The translations under genes and the position numbers were made by a program. The notes under the pieces were generated by a model, which was not told the origin of the DNA, did no database searches, and saw nothing but the letters and a program-made list of their open reading frames with translations. From Rhizophagus clarus (Eukaryota; Glomeromycota; Glomeromycetes; Glomerales; Glomeraceae): DNA of 64,000 nucleotides. Positions 34,390-45,542 of this stretch are shown here, piece after piece; position 1 is the first letter of the stretch, and the number at the start of each line of letters is the position of its first letter. The DNA is taken from positions 3,963,501 to 4,027,500 of the forward strand of contig BLAL01000285.1 in the NCBI GenBank assembly GCA_015698045.1, written 5' to 3'.

Positions 34390-36152
34390 TCATTTATCAA
34401 CAAATTCTTTTGCCAAATCTTCTACATTATAGTTTATAATCCCTCTTCCAGATTCTTCTTTATCATTTTCATTGTCGCAATTATTGTTTTCGTTATCGTC
34501 ATCATTCAAATTATTCTCAATTAAATTATTATCATCTTCCAAAAAATCCTTATCCAAACCATCAATAATGTTTTGATGCAATACATTTATAGTATTTTTG
34601 ATTAATACTACAACTTGGTTATTTGGAATAGGATGTCTGTCAGTTGTTTTTCGAACTTGTATTTTCTTGATGATCTCTACATCATCGTCTTCTTCTTCAG
34701 GTTCTAGTTCTGCTAAACTATCATTAACGATAGTATTTATTTCACTATTGCTTAATTTTACTGGCTCTTTCTTCGTATCTTTTCCATAAAATCTGAATTC
34801 TGAATGTGCGTTTGATCGATAATACGATATTATCTTTGCTATTGACTCTAAACGTTCAACTCTAAGTCGAAGCTGTCTTTTATTACATATCCAGCTACAC
34901 ATAGAAAAATCCCGTTCGCATGATGCAGAGTTCGGGCAAATAGAAAATAATCGTAATGCGAGTGATTGAAGATAGGGTGGTTCTAGTTCCATACTTGTTC
35001 ACCATTTGATTGGATCATCAATTCCATTAGAATAAGGTTGGTTAAAAGGTCTTTCATTATTTTTATACATTAAAAGTTGTGAACAAAGTATGCGAGAGTA
35101 TTCTAAGTTCATTCTCGTGTTTTTAGCTACTTTTCCAGCAATTATCACTATTCTTTGCCAAACACCATATTTTAAGCAAGTGCCTAATTAATTATATTTA
35201 ATTAGTATTATTTAAATATTTTATAATAAAATTGAATAATTAAAATAATTAATATACTAACGAAAGCGAGGATGTAAAAAAAATGCTAGTAAATAATTGT
35301 CATCATCAAACTTTTCAAGTCTTTTATTAATCATTGAAATACAATGATTTTTGAATTCCTGATTAAAGGTTCTTGGTAATTTTTTCATGGAAGCTGCGAT
35401 ACAAGTCATTCCAAGATAACAGTCACTTAAGTTAGCTGAACTTCTTTCTAATAATAGTATAATATCACGAAGGGGTTTTAAAATAAATGCGAGAACCTTC
35501 AAGTCATTGAAAAAGTTCCATGAATGAATAATTGGTTTGATTTTTTCATTTGATAAAATGTTTAAATAGTTACTAGCTAACTGTAATAAAGATTAAAGAA
35601 TAAGTGATATATATATAATAGTAATTAAAATTGTAACTTTTTACATACTTCTTCGAGAACAGCTTTTAGCCTTATAATATCTGAAATACTTTGAAATGCT
35701 GTAGTCCACCTGGTCTTGCAAAAGGGGACAATTCCACTGCCTTTAACATTCATTGATTTTATAAGTTCACGAAGCTTAGCTCCTAGTTAAATAGTAATTA
35801 GAGTAAGTTAAACTAAAAAAAAATTGTTAATATCTGGGAATTTATACCTACCATTGCATTGTTTCGAAAAAAATTCGCCAATATATTGATTTTTTTAGTA
35901 GATTTTTAGCAAACGGATGTTTTACAATATCGCAAGATATTAAGTTTACACAATGTGAAATACACCAAACATCTTCGATGTATGGATACTTGCTTTGAAT
36001 AATTCCACGTGCTTTTCGCACATTAGAACCATTATCGCTTACTATAGCAGAAAATTTTTCAGTACCAACACGAATTAGAATATCTTCTATTTTTTCTGCG
36101 ATGAATTCACCTGTATGGGAATTACTAGATAAATCTAAAAGTTGATAAATAT
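34390..36152 (-). pseudogene. hAT transposase, C-terminal half
   Basis: Going down the minus strand from the LTR insertion point: a catalytic-domain part (GEFIAEKIEDILIRVGTEKF, AIVSDNGSNVRKARG, VWCISHCVNLISCD) at 36152-35870, pieces at 35790-35640, 35502-35257 (ANLSDCYLGMTCIAASMKKL), and the hAT dimerisation domain at 34992-34800 (LRLFSICPNSASCERDFSMC, then SWICNKRQLRLRVERLESIA). The C-terminal 130 residues are acidic and Asn-rich. A TGA just before 34992 (..DPIKW stop TSMELEP) and probable introns between the pieces interrupt the frame. hAT transposases are DDE enzymes that cut and paste with 8-bp TSDs; the DSNGxN-like DNGSN segment fits the family. Confidence 0.8.
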
Positions 36153-36719
36153 TGTAAATGCCAGTTCTTTTATGCTTATGAAATAAGCGTTGTATATATG
36201 TAGCAGAAGGTTTTTATTAATTAAATGTAAATGCGAAAGTGAAATAAAATATAATAAATTACTAATAAACGTTTCACCATTGATCAATTTACGAAGGTTA
36301 CATGATCAACTTAAACAAGAAAAACGTAAATTAATCGGTTGCGAATAGGTAATGCACACACTAGCAATTATACTCAGACGCAAGCATTAATTTACAAATA
36401 AACTAACACTTTAACAACGAGATAACTTATTAAATAAATGCTTAATTTTATTTAAAATGAAATTATCTGTTTTACATTGATTAAAAACGCCTATATTTAT
36501 ACAAAAAACAACTACACTAAATTTACTTGACATATCTAACATATCACATAAATGCTACTTATTTCATATATTTCACATATTTGTTATATTGCATATGTTT
36601 AACATATCAAACATTTGCAATATTCGTAACATTTATAACATTTGTGACATTCGCAACATTCGTAACATTCGCAACATTCGCAACATGATCAGCGATCACG
36701 TAACTGTTCGATCGTAACA
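36153..36719 (-). repeat. 3' LTR of the gypsy element
   Basis: 567 bp. Differs from the other LTR at six positions, all transitions. Near the start of the LTR on the coding strand (plus 36600-36690) is a run of TTCGCAACAT/TTCGTAACAT decamers that may bind a transcription factor. Confidence 0.95.
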
Positions 36720-37165
36720 TCACTCCCTCCCAAATTTTCAACTCCGTTGAAAATTTCAATGGAATTTAGAACCAAATCCTTATATTCAGTTGAACTGAGC
36801 TTCTGAATCATGGTGAAGGTTGTATGAACGGTCCGCATAATTTGTTCTACTCCTTGAACCTCAAAAATATAATATGTCCGAATAGCAATTGTCTGAAAGT
36901 GTGTAGTTAATCGTTGTAAAAATTGTCTTCGTTGCGTGTTTTCTTTTATTTCTACCTCCAAAAGCTGTTCCAGGTAGAAAACATTTACTAGCATTAATAT
37001 TCGGTCATCAATTCGATTTGCCCTTTCTATAGCAATATTTATTGCATCAAATTTTTCTTCTATGCTAGCAGTGGTGACATAAGGCGGTGGATATGGCAGA
37101 ATATTAATGGGTTGTGATTGTCGTAAGTCGTCTAAGATCCTTTGATAAGCATTCATTTCAAACAT
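36689..37165 (-). CDS. ORF3 of the gypsy element, 158 aa, unknown
   Basis: An intact frame from an ATG at 37165, downstream of integrase and running about 31 bp into the 3' LTR, where it stops. The protein is mostly helical (SIEEKFDAINIAIERANRID, LEQLLEVEIKENTQRRQFLQ) with a Pro-rich start (ILPYPPPYV). It lacks signal peptide, membrane helix, zinc knuckle and envelope features. It sits in the position of env or accessory genes in other LTR elements. That it stayed open while pol gathered stops could be chance or recent constraint. The TTCGCAACAT repeat of the LTR lies just beyond its stop. Confidence 0.6.
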   Translation of the reverse strand: MFEMNAYQRILDDLRQSQPINILPYPPPYVTTASIEEKFDAINIAIERANRIDDRILMLVNVFYLEQLLEVEIKENTQRRQFLQRLTTHFQTIAIRTYYIFEVQGVEQIMRTVHTTFTMIQKLSSTEYKDLVLNSIEIFNGVENLGGSDVTIEQLRDR

Positions 37166-37356
37166 AAAAAAAAATAAAAAAAAAATAACAATAATAATAA
37201 TAATAATAAAATAATAATAATAATAACTATATAATCAAAAATAAAAATAAACCACACATATATATATAAATTTTTTTTTTTTTTTTTTTTTTTTTAACTT
37301 AATTTTTACATGCATGCAATGATTATGTCATCAACCATATATTCATGCATGATAGT

Positions 37357-38612
37357 TTATTTGCGTTGATGATACAATTTTAATCGTTCTGAATTCACTG
37401 GAACTTTTAAAATTTTTCCTTCAATGGTGCGCAGTTTATATGCACCATTTCCAAGCACTTCATGCACATAATAGGGGCCTTTCCATCTTTCTTGAAGCTT
37501 CTGTTTGCCTCTTAATTGACTTTGATATAGAAGCACGAGGTCTCTAATTTTATATTGCATTATATGGAGATCTTCATCATGCTGCTTCTTCTGCTTCTGT
37601 TGCGCCTTGCATATATTATCCTGTGTTTCTAGGCGATCAACTACTACCTTTCCGGTAAGTGTGTGAATGCGGTTTAGGAGATCATCTTGGGGGTTCTCTT
37701 CAGCACATTTACTTTGCATAGTAGAGACTGCAAATTCAATTGGTAATACAGCATCGCGACCATACATCAAATAAAATGGTTCATGCCATGTGGTGCTGTG
37801 GCATTTTGTTCTATATGCAAATAAGACAGATGATAAATATAAGTCCCAATCATCTTTATTTGCATTTGCATATTTTGCAATAGCTTCACATAAAGTCCGA
37901 TTGAAGCGTTCCACTAGGCCATTAGTTTGGGAATGATATGCTGTAGATAATCGGTGCTTGACTCCTAAATTATCACATAAAGAAGCCAACATTTCATTCA
38001 CAAAATGTGTTCCACGATCGGTTAATATCTCCTTTGGGCATCCATGGCGGCATATAATGTCTTCATAAAAAAATGAGACAACTGATGAAGCTTTCGCATT
38101 AGGGATTGCATGGGCTTCTGGCCATTTTGTCAAGTACTCAGTGGCAACAACAATATACATATTACCATTTTTTGTTTTAGGCAGTGGGCCAACAATATCC
38201 ATTCCGATTCTATCAAATGGTTGCCTAACTTTTATTGGATGGAGTGGTTCAGTGCGGCGATTTTTGCCCCTTCGTTAGCATTCATCACAAGTTCGTACAT
38301 ATTGATGAACATCATTAAACATTTGTGGCCAATAGTATCGAATTTTTACCCTTCGGTACATTTCATCAACTGAAAAGTGACCTGCTAGAGGATCCGAGTG
38401 CATATGATACAAATATCCTCTATTTCACTTTCCTTTGCAACTCGTATTGGTCTATTAGGATTATCTTTATTTTTCTTATAAAGATGATCATCTAAAACAA
38501 TAAAATATCTTGATTTCTGTTTGATCGAGGCACGTTGCTGTGTATCGAGATGTGTTGGCATTGATCGTGTCGTTAAAAATTGAATGAGTGTGTAATATGT
38601 ATTTAAATCCAT
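37357..38612 (-). pseudogene. gypsy integrase
   Basis: From 38612: a leader (YYTLIQFLTTRS.., HLDTQQRASIKQKSRYFIVL), the HHCC zinc region whose last part reads CDEC followed by a stop (TAA near 38276) and RRGKNRR, then the catalytic core starting near 38202: MDIVGPLPKTKNG with D, LTDRGTHFVNEM (second D) and NGLVERFNRTL (E), completing D,D-35-E. The C-terminus carries a GPY/F module (RWKGPYYVHEVLGNGAYKL) and no chromodomain. The stop in the zinc region fits CAA to TAA. The core itself is uninterrupted to 37357. Confidence 0.9.
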
Positions 38613-38698
38613 GTTAAGTCAAAAAATGGGTAATCCAATAATCGGTGTCGAATATATGCAAAATCTAAAAAAAAGTGTTTTCAATTAACGAAGATGCG

Positions 38699-39931
38699 CT
38701 AAGTTCTTATTCGGCTTAATGTATCGACGTTAGAGTGAAGTTTTCTGGGGCGGTTTATTATTTCAATTTCATAGCCGTTTAAAATCATTAACCATCGTCC
38801 GAGTTTGCTAACAGGATTCGATAAATTCATCAAGTACCATAGTGCAGCGTGATCCGTGATTACTGTAAATTTTTGACCGTGTAAATATTGATGGAAGTGC
38901 CTTACAGACCAAACCACTGCAAGACACTCGAGCTCCGTTATACTGTAGTTGCATTCGTGCTTATTTAACGTGCGGCTTGCGTATGCTAGCACACATTCGC
39001 AATTATTCTCATTCTTTTGAGATAAAATTGCACCCAAAGCGAAGGTAGAGGCATCCGTGTAAAGAATAAATGGTTTTTTGAAGTTGGGATAAGCCAAGAT
39101 GGGTGGCGTCGTCAGGCATGTCTTGAGCTCTTCGAAAGCATCATGCTGGTCCTTACTCCATATATACGGAGTGTTTTTCTTTAAAAGTCTATTCAAAGGT
39201 TCGGCTATCGACGAAAACCCTTTGACGAATTTACGATAATAAGACGCTAACGTGATGAAACTGCGCAACTGCGTTAAATCTTTAGGTACAGGGAATTCTT
39301 TAATGACCCGTAACTTTTCTGGATCAGTTTGTAAGCCCTTCCGGCTTACAACATGTCCCAAAAATGGGATTTTATCTTTAAAAAAGAAATATTTTTCCAG
39401 GCTTAACTTGAGTCCGGCTTGTTCTAATCGGAGAAAAACCTGTTCCAAATGTTGCAGGTGTTCTTCAAACGTTTTGGAACCGATATTAATATTGTCTATG
39501 TACACCACGACGAATTGCCACAATATGTCCCACAATACTGTATCCATTAAGCGTTGAAAAGTGGCGGGAGCATTGCATAAACCGAACGGCATAACGGTAA
39601 ATTCAAATGTTCTGAAACGAGTGATAAACGTCGATTTTTCTCTGTCTTTCGGGCTAAGTTCGACCTGCCAAAACCCGCTGGCAAGATTTAATGATAAAAA
39701 CCATTGACATCCAGATAACGTTTCCAACATATCGTCTACCCTTGGCAAAGGATAGCGATCTCTTTTCGTGACGTTGTTCAACTTCTGATAGTTGACGCAC
39801 AGGCGCTTCTTGCCATTTTTCTTTTCCACTACTACGACTGGCGAAGTCCACTGACTTTTGGATGGAACAATCAATCTGGTGTCCAACAATCGTTGTATCT
39901 CTTCCTTTATGAACAGCTGATTTTGATAGGA
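38699..39931 (-). pseudogene. gypsy reverse transcriptase / RNase H
   Basis: Open after a TGA at 39931 (..GQRFH stop TSYQ..). RT motifs are recognisable: PSKSQWTSPVVVVEKKNG, KRLCVNYQKLN, FGLCNAPATFQRLM, then YIDN at 39488-39499 where YIDD is invariant, and SLNLASGFWQ (Asn codon at 39686-39688) where SLDLASG is usual. Two of the three catalytic aspartates are therefore Asn. RNase H follows (FILYTDASTFALGAILSQ, ITELECLAVVWSVRHF, VITDHAALWYLM). The frame ends at a TAG before 38699. Catalytically dead as it stands; the changes are G-to-A on the coding strand, one at a CpG. Confidence 0.92.
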
Positions 39932-39934
39932 CGT

Positions 39935-41245
39935 TCAGTGGAACCTTTGTCCAATCGGGGTGGCATCTCCGGTATCGATTTTATGTGTAACTATTGATGT
40001 TTGTCCGAAGTCATTAGGATCCCAAGCGAACAGATTCTGGTATCGTTCCATGAAATTCTCAAATTTCTGGAGTTGTTCTTCGTTTAGTTTTCTGGTATGG
40101 AACTTTCCCTTTTCGATTTCTTCGTATTGATAGTAATATTCATTACTAACAAAGTTTCCTTCCTTCAATTCTTCTTCGATTTCTTGCGCCCTTTCTCGAG
40201 TGATGAATTTTGCGTTACAAAATAATTGTTCCTGCGCCTCTTCATCATCACTTTCGAATTCATCTTCTGATTCTTCCATGGCGTCCTTATCAACTTCTTC
40301 TTCAACTTCATCCTCAGCTTCTATGTTCAGTACTTTGATGCTGGAGATGTGGTGAGGCATTTCCCTACATTTGGTAATGACCTCTAAAACTTGATCTTTC
40401 CATTCGATGGTCATTAAGTTGTTGTTGTAGTCCAGAATGGCCTTGGTTTTACGCAGCCAATCATTACCGACTATGGCAGCATAGGAATTAGCGTCGGTAA
40501 CAATGGTATCCATAGGAATGATACAATCATGTATCCTTAACGGTATATCTGTTACTGCACCCAATGGGCGTCAGCGTTCACCATTCACGTTTACTATCAC
40601 GGTTTTTGAAGCCTTTGTAATCTCCATGTCCAAATCTTTTAGTAGCGACAGGGAGATAATACTTCCAGCAGATCTGGAATCTACGATCAGCAGAAATTTT
40701 ATATGTTTGATCGAGGCTTCGCAGTATAGCGCCAAGGTCCAATCTGCATTAGGTCCGGCAGTGTTTGCCACCTGTATTAAATCATCAACTTCCGGAGTGT
40801 TTTTATCGTCTGGCACTTCATCATTTTTCTTAATCGAATTTTTTTCGTTGTCTTTTGCTCTAACTACCAGTTTCCTTAATTGTTTGGCAATCGTTAAACC
40901 GAACTTAGGGTTCATTGCCAATAATTGACCGTTCGTAATATCGGCTTTTTGGTCGAAAAACTGCTGCGGCGTATATGGTTCTACCATTTTGTAAATCGGA
41001 GCAACCACAGCAGGTTTCTTTTTGATTATTTTCTTAGATTCGACCTTCTTAGTCTCGGTCGTCCTTGTGGGTTGTTTAACCTTACTCGAACCTTGTACGG
41101 TTCGTAGTATTGTTTCCTCTTCTATAGGCTTGTCCCTTACTATTCCTGCAGTTGGGTCAAGTCTAGCCTTGCTTCGTGTGGTCCTGTAGCGGGGTATGCT
41201 TCTAATAGTGTCAGATTTGAGGGAATTGTCGTCTGGCGTGTACAC
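39935..41245 (-). pseudogene. gypsy protease region of pol
   Basis: Two open parts separated by a TGA near 40568 (VNGER stop RPLGAVTD). The first (to 40571) begins with a basic linker and ends in a retropepsin-like LLIVDSRSAGSIISLSLLKD; the active-site triad DSG is DSR here (codon 40673-40675, AGA instead of GGA), which would inactivate it. The second part continues the protease fold (AAIVGNDWLRKTKAILDYN) and an acidic linker (EEEVDKDAMEESEDEFESDD) leading to RT. Gag and pol are separated by a stop and lie about 20 bp apart, so expression may have used frameshift or reinitiation. Confidence 0.85.
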
Positions 41246-41267
41246 TCACCCTCATGAGGTACGCCTC

Positions 41268-42899
41268 TTAGTTTAAATGTTGATTCACCCCATCTTCTGG
41301 TTGCGCCAATTGAGCCAGCAACTGGTGAATCTGCGCAAGTTGATCATTCGAGCTGGTTGGTTGCAGGGCAGCACTATTGTTATTAGAATTCTGGCTATTA
41401 TTCGGACGGCTGGAATTGTTATTTTTATTCGGACAAGTCCTTACTACATGTCCAGGTTCTCCACAGGCATAACAGACGTACTGATTTGGTCTGTTTGATG
41501 ATTGCGACGTTTGTCCTGACGTCTGTTGATTGGTAAATTGAGGACCGTTATTATTTCGATTTCCTCGGTTTCTGTAACTTAACGTTTGTACTTGCTTAGT
41601 CAGATCCTGAATGGCTTTAAGTAAGTCGGCTGTATGGTTATTGGTGGTCATGGGCGTAAACTTATTGAGGTAGGCGCTAACGGCACCTTGATCTTGGTGT
41701 GTTAACTCATATGCTTTCGCTCGATTCACAGCGCCATTCCATTTCTGGTCGTTATGAGGCTTAACAGTGACATATAGGTCGGGTAATAGACCATTCACAA
41801 ATTTCTGAGCCTTAATTGCTTCAGGGTAAGCAAAGGCATTCGTCTCTACCCTTCGATACAATTCCTGTAAGGCGGCTGCATATGTATTTACATCTTCACC
41901 AGGTTGCTGACGCCTTTGCTCCAATTCGGTTGTCCAAATTTCAACCAGCGTTTGAGTCCTAAAAGCCGCAGGGAAATTCTGAATAAAGTCAGTGTTGTTA
42001 TTATTACCGGTCCATGCAGTGATTCTATTCTGGTTGTTATTTGGCAATGCTTGATTGGCATTCCACCAAGTAGAGGTGGCACCTCTCAAGTAAGCCGGTA
42101 TAACCTCCAACTTCCGGTCATTTGCAATGCCATTAGCATTACATGCTCTAGTAAAGTCTTCTAACCACGCGACTGGATCTTGATTACCTCCATAGAAGTA
42201 TGGTAATTCGGCCACTCTTCCTTCCCGACGTGGTGGGTTGTTGATTGCCTGGGTATTTCCGGCCAGGGCGTTGTTGGTATTCGGTAATGCCTGGGTCAAT
42301 GCAGCGATAGCTGCCCTTAATTGTTGAAAGTCTTGTTGATTAGGTTGTGCCATATTGTTCACTATTGGGAGTGCTGGGACAGGATTATTCGGTGTGTTGT
42401 AAACAGGAGGTAAGGGGATGTGAAATTGGTGTATATCCTCCTCAGAAGTATCTGATTGGGTATCACTTAAGTTTTCAGGTTCAGGTGAAGTGGTGGTTTC
42501 ACTGATTTGATATAGGACTTCGTTAGGATCCTGTTGGAATCCGTTAGTTATATTATAAGCGTTAATGAAGTCTTGACGCAATTGGGTGTAATCTATTAGT
42601 TCAATATCAGCGTATCTGATACTGAATATCAGGTCGTGTATAGTGTTGTCGATATCTGCAGTATTGACTGAATATGCAACTTCCTCAAAATGTTGCTGAG
42701 TAAATCGGGTATATTCTATAACAGGGTAATTGGAAGAAATCCAATCCAAGAAGTGTTGAAAGGTAGGGGTCAAAGGGACTTCCGATGGGTAGCAATTATT
42801 ACACGAAAAATTACGATGATAAGTGGCTACGTTAGTTAGTCCTAATTGTCTATGTATAGCGTCGTGTAGGGTATTACGATTGAAATGATTTTGAAACAT
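41268..42899 (-). CDS. gag: gypsy Gag polyprotein
   Basis: Intact 543-aa frame from an ATG at 42899. The N-terminal 190 residues are unique and polar. The central retrotransposon capsid domain runs about 220-400 (PYFYGGNQDPVAWLEDFTRA, IPAYLRGATSTWWNANQAL, ELYRRVETNAFAYPEAIKAQ, KFVNGLLPDL). Then an Asn/Gln-rich linker and one zinc knuckle CYACGEPGHVVRTC (CX2CX4HX4C) at about 476-489. Gag packages element RNA into particles in the cytoplasm. It is the only long undamaged gene of this element. Confidence 0.92.
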   Translation of the reverse strand: MFQNHFNRNTLHDAIHRQLGLTNVATYHRNFSCNNCYPSEVPLTPTFQHFLDWISSNYPVIEYTRFTQQHFEEVAYSVNTADIDNTIHDLIFSIRYADIELIDYTQLRQDFINAYNITNGFQQDPNEVLYQISETTTSPEPENLSDTQSDTSEEDIHQFHIPLPPVYNTPNNPVPALPIVNNMAQPNQQDFQQLRAAIAALTQALPNTNNALAGNTQAINNPPRREGRVAELPYFYGGNQDPVAWLEDFTRACNANGIANDRKLEVIPAYLRGATSTWWNANQALPNNNQNRITAWTGNNNNTDFIQNFPAAFRTQTLVEIWTTELEQRRQQPGEDVNTYAAALQELYRRVETNAFAYPEAIKAQKFVNGLLPDLYVTVKPHNDQKWNGAVNRAKAYELTHQDQGAVSAYLNKFTPMTTNNHTADLLKAIQDLTKQVQTLSYRNRGNRNNNGPQFTNQQTSGQTSQSSNRPNQYVCYACGEPGHVVRTCPNKNNNSSRPNNSQNSNNNSAALQPTSSNDQLAQIHQLLAQLAQPEDGVNQHLN

Positions 42900-42948
42900 A
42901 AAAGGGATTAAAGATCGGGAATTAGGATTCTGGCAGAAGGCACCAATT

Positions 42949-43515
42949 TGTAAATGCCAGTTCTTTTATGCTTATGAAATAAGCGTTGTATATATGTAGC
43001 AGAAGGTTTTTATTAATTAAATGTAAATGCGAAAGTGAAATAAAATATAATAAATTACTAATAAACGTTTCACCATTGATCAATTTACAAAGGTTACACG
43101 ATCAACTTAAACAAGAAAAACGTAAATTAATCGGTTGCGAATAGGTAATGCACACACTAGCAATTACACTCAGACGCAAGCATTAATTTACAAATAAACT
43201 AACACTTTAACAACAAGATAACTTATTAAATAAATGCTTAATTTTATTTAAAACGAAATTATCTGTTTTACATTGATTAAAAACGCCTATATTTATACAA
43301 AAAACAACTACACTAAATTTACTTGACATATCTAACATATCACATAAATGCTACTTATTTCATATATTTCACATATTTGTTATATTGCATATGTTTAACA
43401 TATCAAACATTTGCAATATTCGTAACATTTATAACATTTGTGACATTCGCAACATTCGTAACATTCGCAACATTCGCAACATGATCAGCGATCACGTGAC
43501 TGTTCGATCGTAACA
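42949..43515 (-). repeat. 5' LTR of the gypsy element
   Basis: 567 bp, 98.9% identical to the 3' LTR (six transitions). Adjacent on the coding-strand 3' side is the primer-binding-site candidate TTGGTGCCTTCTGCCAG. Confidence 0.95.
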
Positions 43516-44285
43516 ATATATTCTTTATTTGTTGGCGTCAAGATTGTAAAATTCCATATTGAAAGGTGATTCAGAGAGGACCACCCGTCCAAAGCTAATA
43601 AAAAAAATTTATTAAAAAAGTATATTAAAAACGAGAACAAACAAAATTTTAAATACCTAAGGTTAAATTTTTTGTGGCTTCCAATTCTCTTAAAACCTTG
43701 GAATTAACATATCCTAATTCTTCTTCAAATAAATAATTTATCAAAATATCACGAGAAGAAGGGTTATATGCCGAATTTAATTCTTGAAGAAAATCCAGAA
43801 AAAATGGTGATTCAACTATTCGAAATGATACACCACAACAGATAAAAAATCTCATTAGCCTTTATTGATTCTATCAGATTTTCCTTTTAGAAGTGGCTGA
43901 TCTTTATCATAAAATTCATTTAATGTTAATTGGCCATTAATTTTCATTTTTTTTTGGCGTTTTCTTCAAAGTTATGTTGATACATTCGTATAACATTTCC
44001 TGAAGCTTTCATACAGTGGTTAGCAAGGTGACCCTTAAGAAGAGAAGTTTCACCTCTGCTGTATTTTAAATTACAATAAGTGCATACAGCACTCGCGTGT
44101 CCCTGTGAATCACATTCCCCTTTTAAATAATGTTGCCATACGTCGTCTTTTGGTCTACCTCTTTTGAGAAGCTTAAGTTTGAAAGGCAAATCTATTTTGT
44201 GTGAGACTAGAAGAAAAAAATATATATATCTGAAATAAAAAATTAAAAAGAGTTTGCGTGTTTTCAAAAACTTTTTTTTGAACAA
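43516..44285 (-). pseudogene. hAT transposase, N-terminal half with BED finger
   Basis: A BED zinc finger is clear at 44160-44010: WQHYLKGECDSQGHASAVC, TYC, then SLLKGHLANHC (C-x2-C..H-x4-H/C). The following exon (43866-43649) reads CCGVSFRIVESPFFLDFLQE and EEELGYVNSKVLRELEA. The next (43610-43516) reads LDGWSSLNHLSIWNFTI, which carries the first catalytic Asp (DGW) of the RNase H fold. The frame then runs into the gypsy 5' LTR and resumes at 36152, so the two halves were contiguous before the insertion. The N-terminal Met is unclear. Confidence 0.8.
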
Positions 44286-44670
44286 TTTTGTCCACTCTTA
44301 TTAATTACGCATTTTGTACTACTAATCCTAAACGCTATGAAATTGATCTTATTATAGCATAATGGCTTTTTGGACAATTTTGTCCACTCTAATTATTACG
44401 CGTTTTGTACTACTAATCCTAAACGCGATCTTATTATAGCATAATGGCTTTTTGGACAATTTTGTCCACTCTAATTATTACGCGTTTTGTACTACTAATC
44501 CTAAATGCGATCTTATTATAGCATAATGGCTTTTTGGACAATTTTGTCCACTCTAATTATTACGCGTTTGTACTACTAATTCTAAATGCGTCGCCTATTA
44601 TAAAATTGATCTTATTATAAAATTACTTAATTTATCAGTAGCATAATGTTTTTTTGGACAATTTTGTCCA
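44278..44670. repeat. Minisatellite of about 82 bp containing TGGACAATTTTGTCCA
   Basis: Copies near 44283, 44369, 44451, 44532 and 44652: TTTTTGGACAATTTTGTCCA followed by CTCTAATTATTACGCGTTTT, GTACTACTAATCCTAAA.GCG and CTTATTATAGCATAATGG. It sits immediately upstream of the hAT transposase start, so it may act as its promoter or transposase-binding region. Confidence 0.8.
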
Positions 44671-44702
44671 CTTTCTGAATAAAATTACTAAGTTATAGCA
44701 TA

Positions 44703-45542
44703 CAGTCGTACCTCCCTATAGTCACGCGGTCAGGCGCACATTGTTGGTGTGCTTATATTTAGTTGTGACTGTATAGAAATCCCTCCATATAGTCAACCTC
44801 TATAGGAATCATATGAAAACGTGACTGTATAGAGGTTTTATAATTCGCAAAAAAGAAATACTAAATATAAAATGTAAAAATTTATTTATATTTAACTTAA
44901 TGAAGTTTTCCTGCATTTACATATTATTTTGGATAAAAAAACTCGTAATATTCTTCTGTGTTTTGTTTTCAAAAGTTTATGATGCACTTTCATATCAAAT
45001 TCTTCACTTTCCTGCTCTTCAAATATTGCACCCAATTGTTAAGACTATTAAATCCTTTCTACATACTGGATGTTCTTTATCATCATCATTCATTTCAGGA
45101 TTTCATTTTCTTCTTCCAAAATTAATTGTACAATTTCAGCATCAGTTAACTTGGAACAACTGTATTTATGGATCATTATTAACAACTATTGACAATAAGT
45201 TTTTGGTTGGAAAAATAAAGTTGAAAGAGTTGTTAAATTTATCATGATTGATAATTAAAATAAAGAACAATGTTGAAGAAATTGGTAAATTTACCATTAC
45301 AATAAACACAAAATGGTTTTTCTTAAAAAAATTCCCAACCACCTTATAGCGAAATCGCGTGATATGACTATATAGAGGTCAAAAAAGGGAGTTTGGGCGC
45401 ACGAATTTGGTGTGATTGTGACTATAATCATATTGTGACTATATAGAGGTCGTTTTCTTAATTAAAAATTTAGGCGCAAAGATTGTGTTGATTATATAGA
45501 GGGTGTGCTTATATAGGGGGTGACTATATAGAGGTACGACTG
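44703..45542 (-). mobile_element. Decayed pogo/Tigger-like Tc1-mariner element, TSD TA
   Basis: The 12-bp ends CAGTCGTACCTC / GAGGTACGACTG are perfect inverted repeats, extended imperfectly (..CCCTATAGTCAC), and TA flanks both sides (44701-44702 and 45543-45544). The minus strand near 45180-45090 reads LTDAEIVQLILEEENEILK followed by stops, resembling the acidic C-terminus of pogo/Tigger transposases. A plus-strand frame at 44900-45247 is a shadow. 840 bp is too short for an intact transposase, so this is an internally deleted copy. Confidence 0.75.

Larger units (their letters stand above)
36153..43515 (-). mobile_element. Complete Ty3/gypsy LTR retrotransposon, TSD ATAT
   Basis: Two 567-bp LTRs (TGTTACGATCG..GGCATTTACA on the coding strand, TG..CA ends) bound an internal region coding for Gag, protease, reverse transcriptase/RNase H, integrase and a third ORF, all on the minus strand. 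The order PR-RT-RH-IN defines Ty3/gypsy. The 4-bp duplication ATAT lies at 36149-36152 and 43516-43519. A primer-binding-site candidate TTGGTGCCTTCTGCCAG follows the 5' LTR (near 42930-42946) and a polypurine tract GGGAGGGAGTGA precedes the 3' LTR (36720-36731). The pol frame has at least five stops. The element interrupts the hAT transposase. Confidence 0.95.

Noticed and set aside
37357..43515. Gypsy element as an endogenous retrovirus with envelope
   Set aside because: ORF3 has no signal peptide, membrane helix or glycosylation pattern of an envelope.
44900..45247. 115-aa plus-strand ORF inside the pogo-like element
   Set aside because: It is the complement of a decayed transposase C-terminus and has no protein-like features of its own.
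44703..45542. CRISPR-like or direct repeat interpretation of the TATAGAGG motifs
   Set aside because: The repeats are inverted transposon ends with TA duplications; no regular spacers exist and the organism is a eukaryote.
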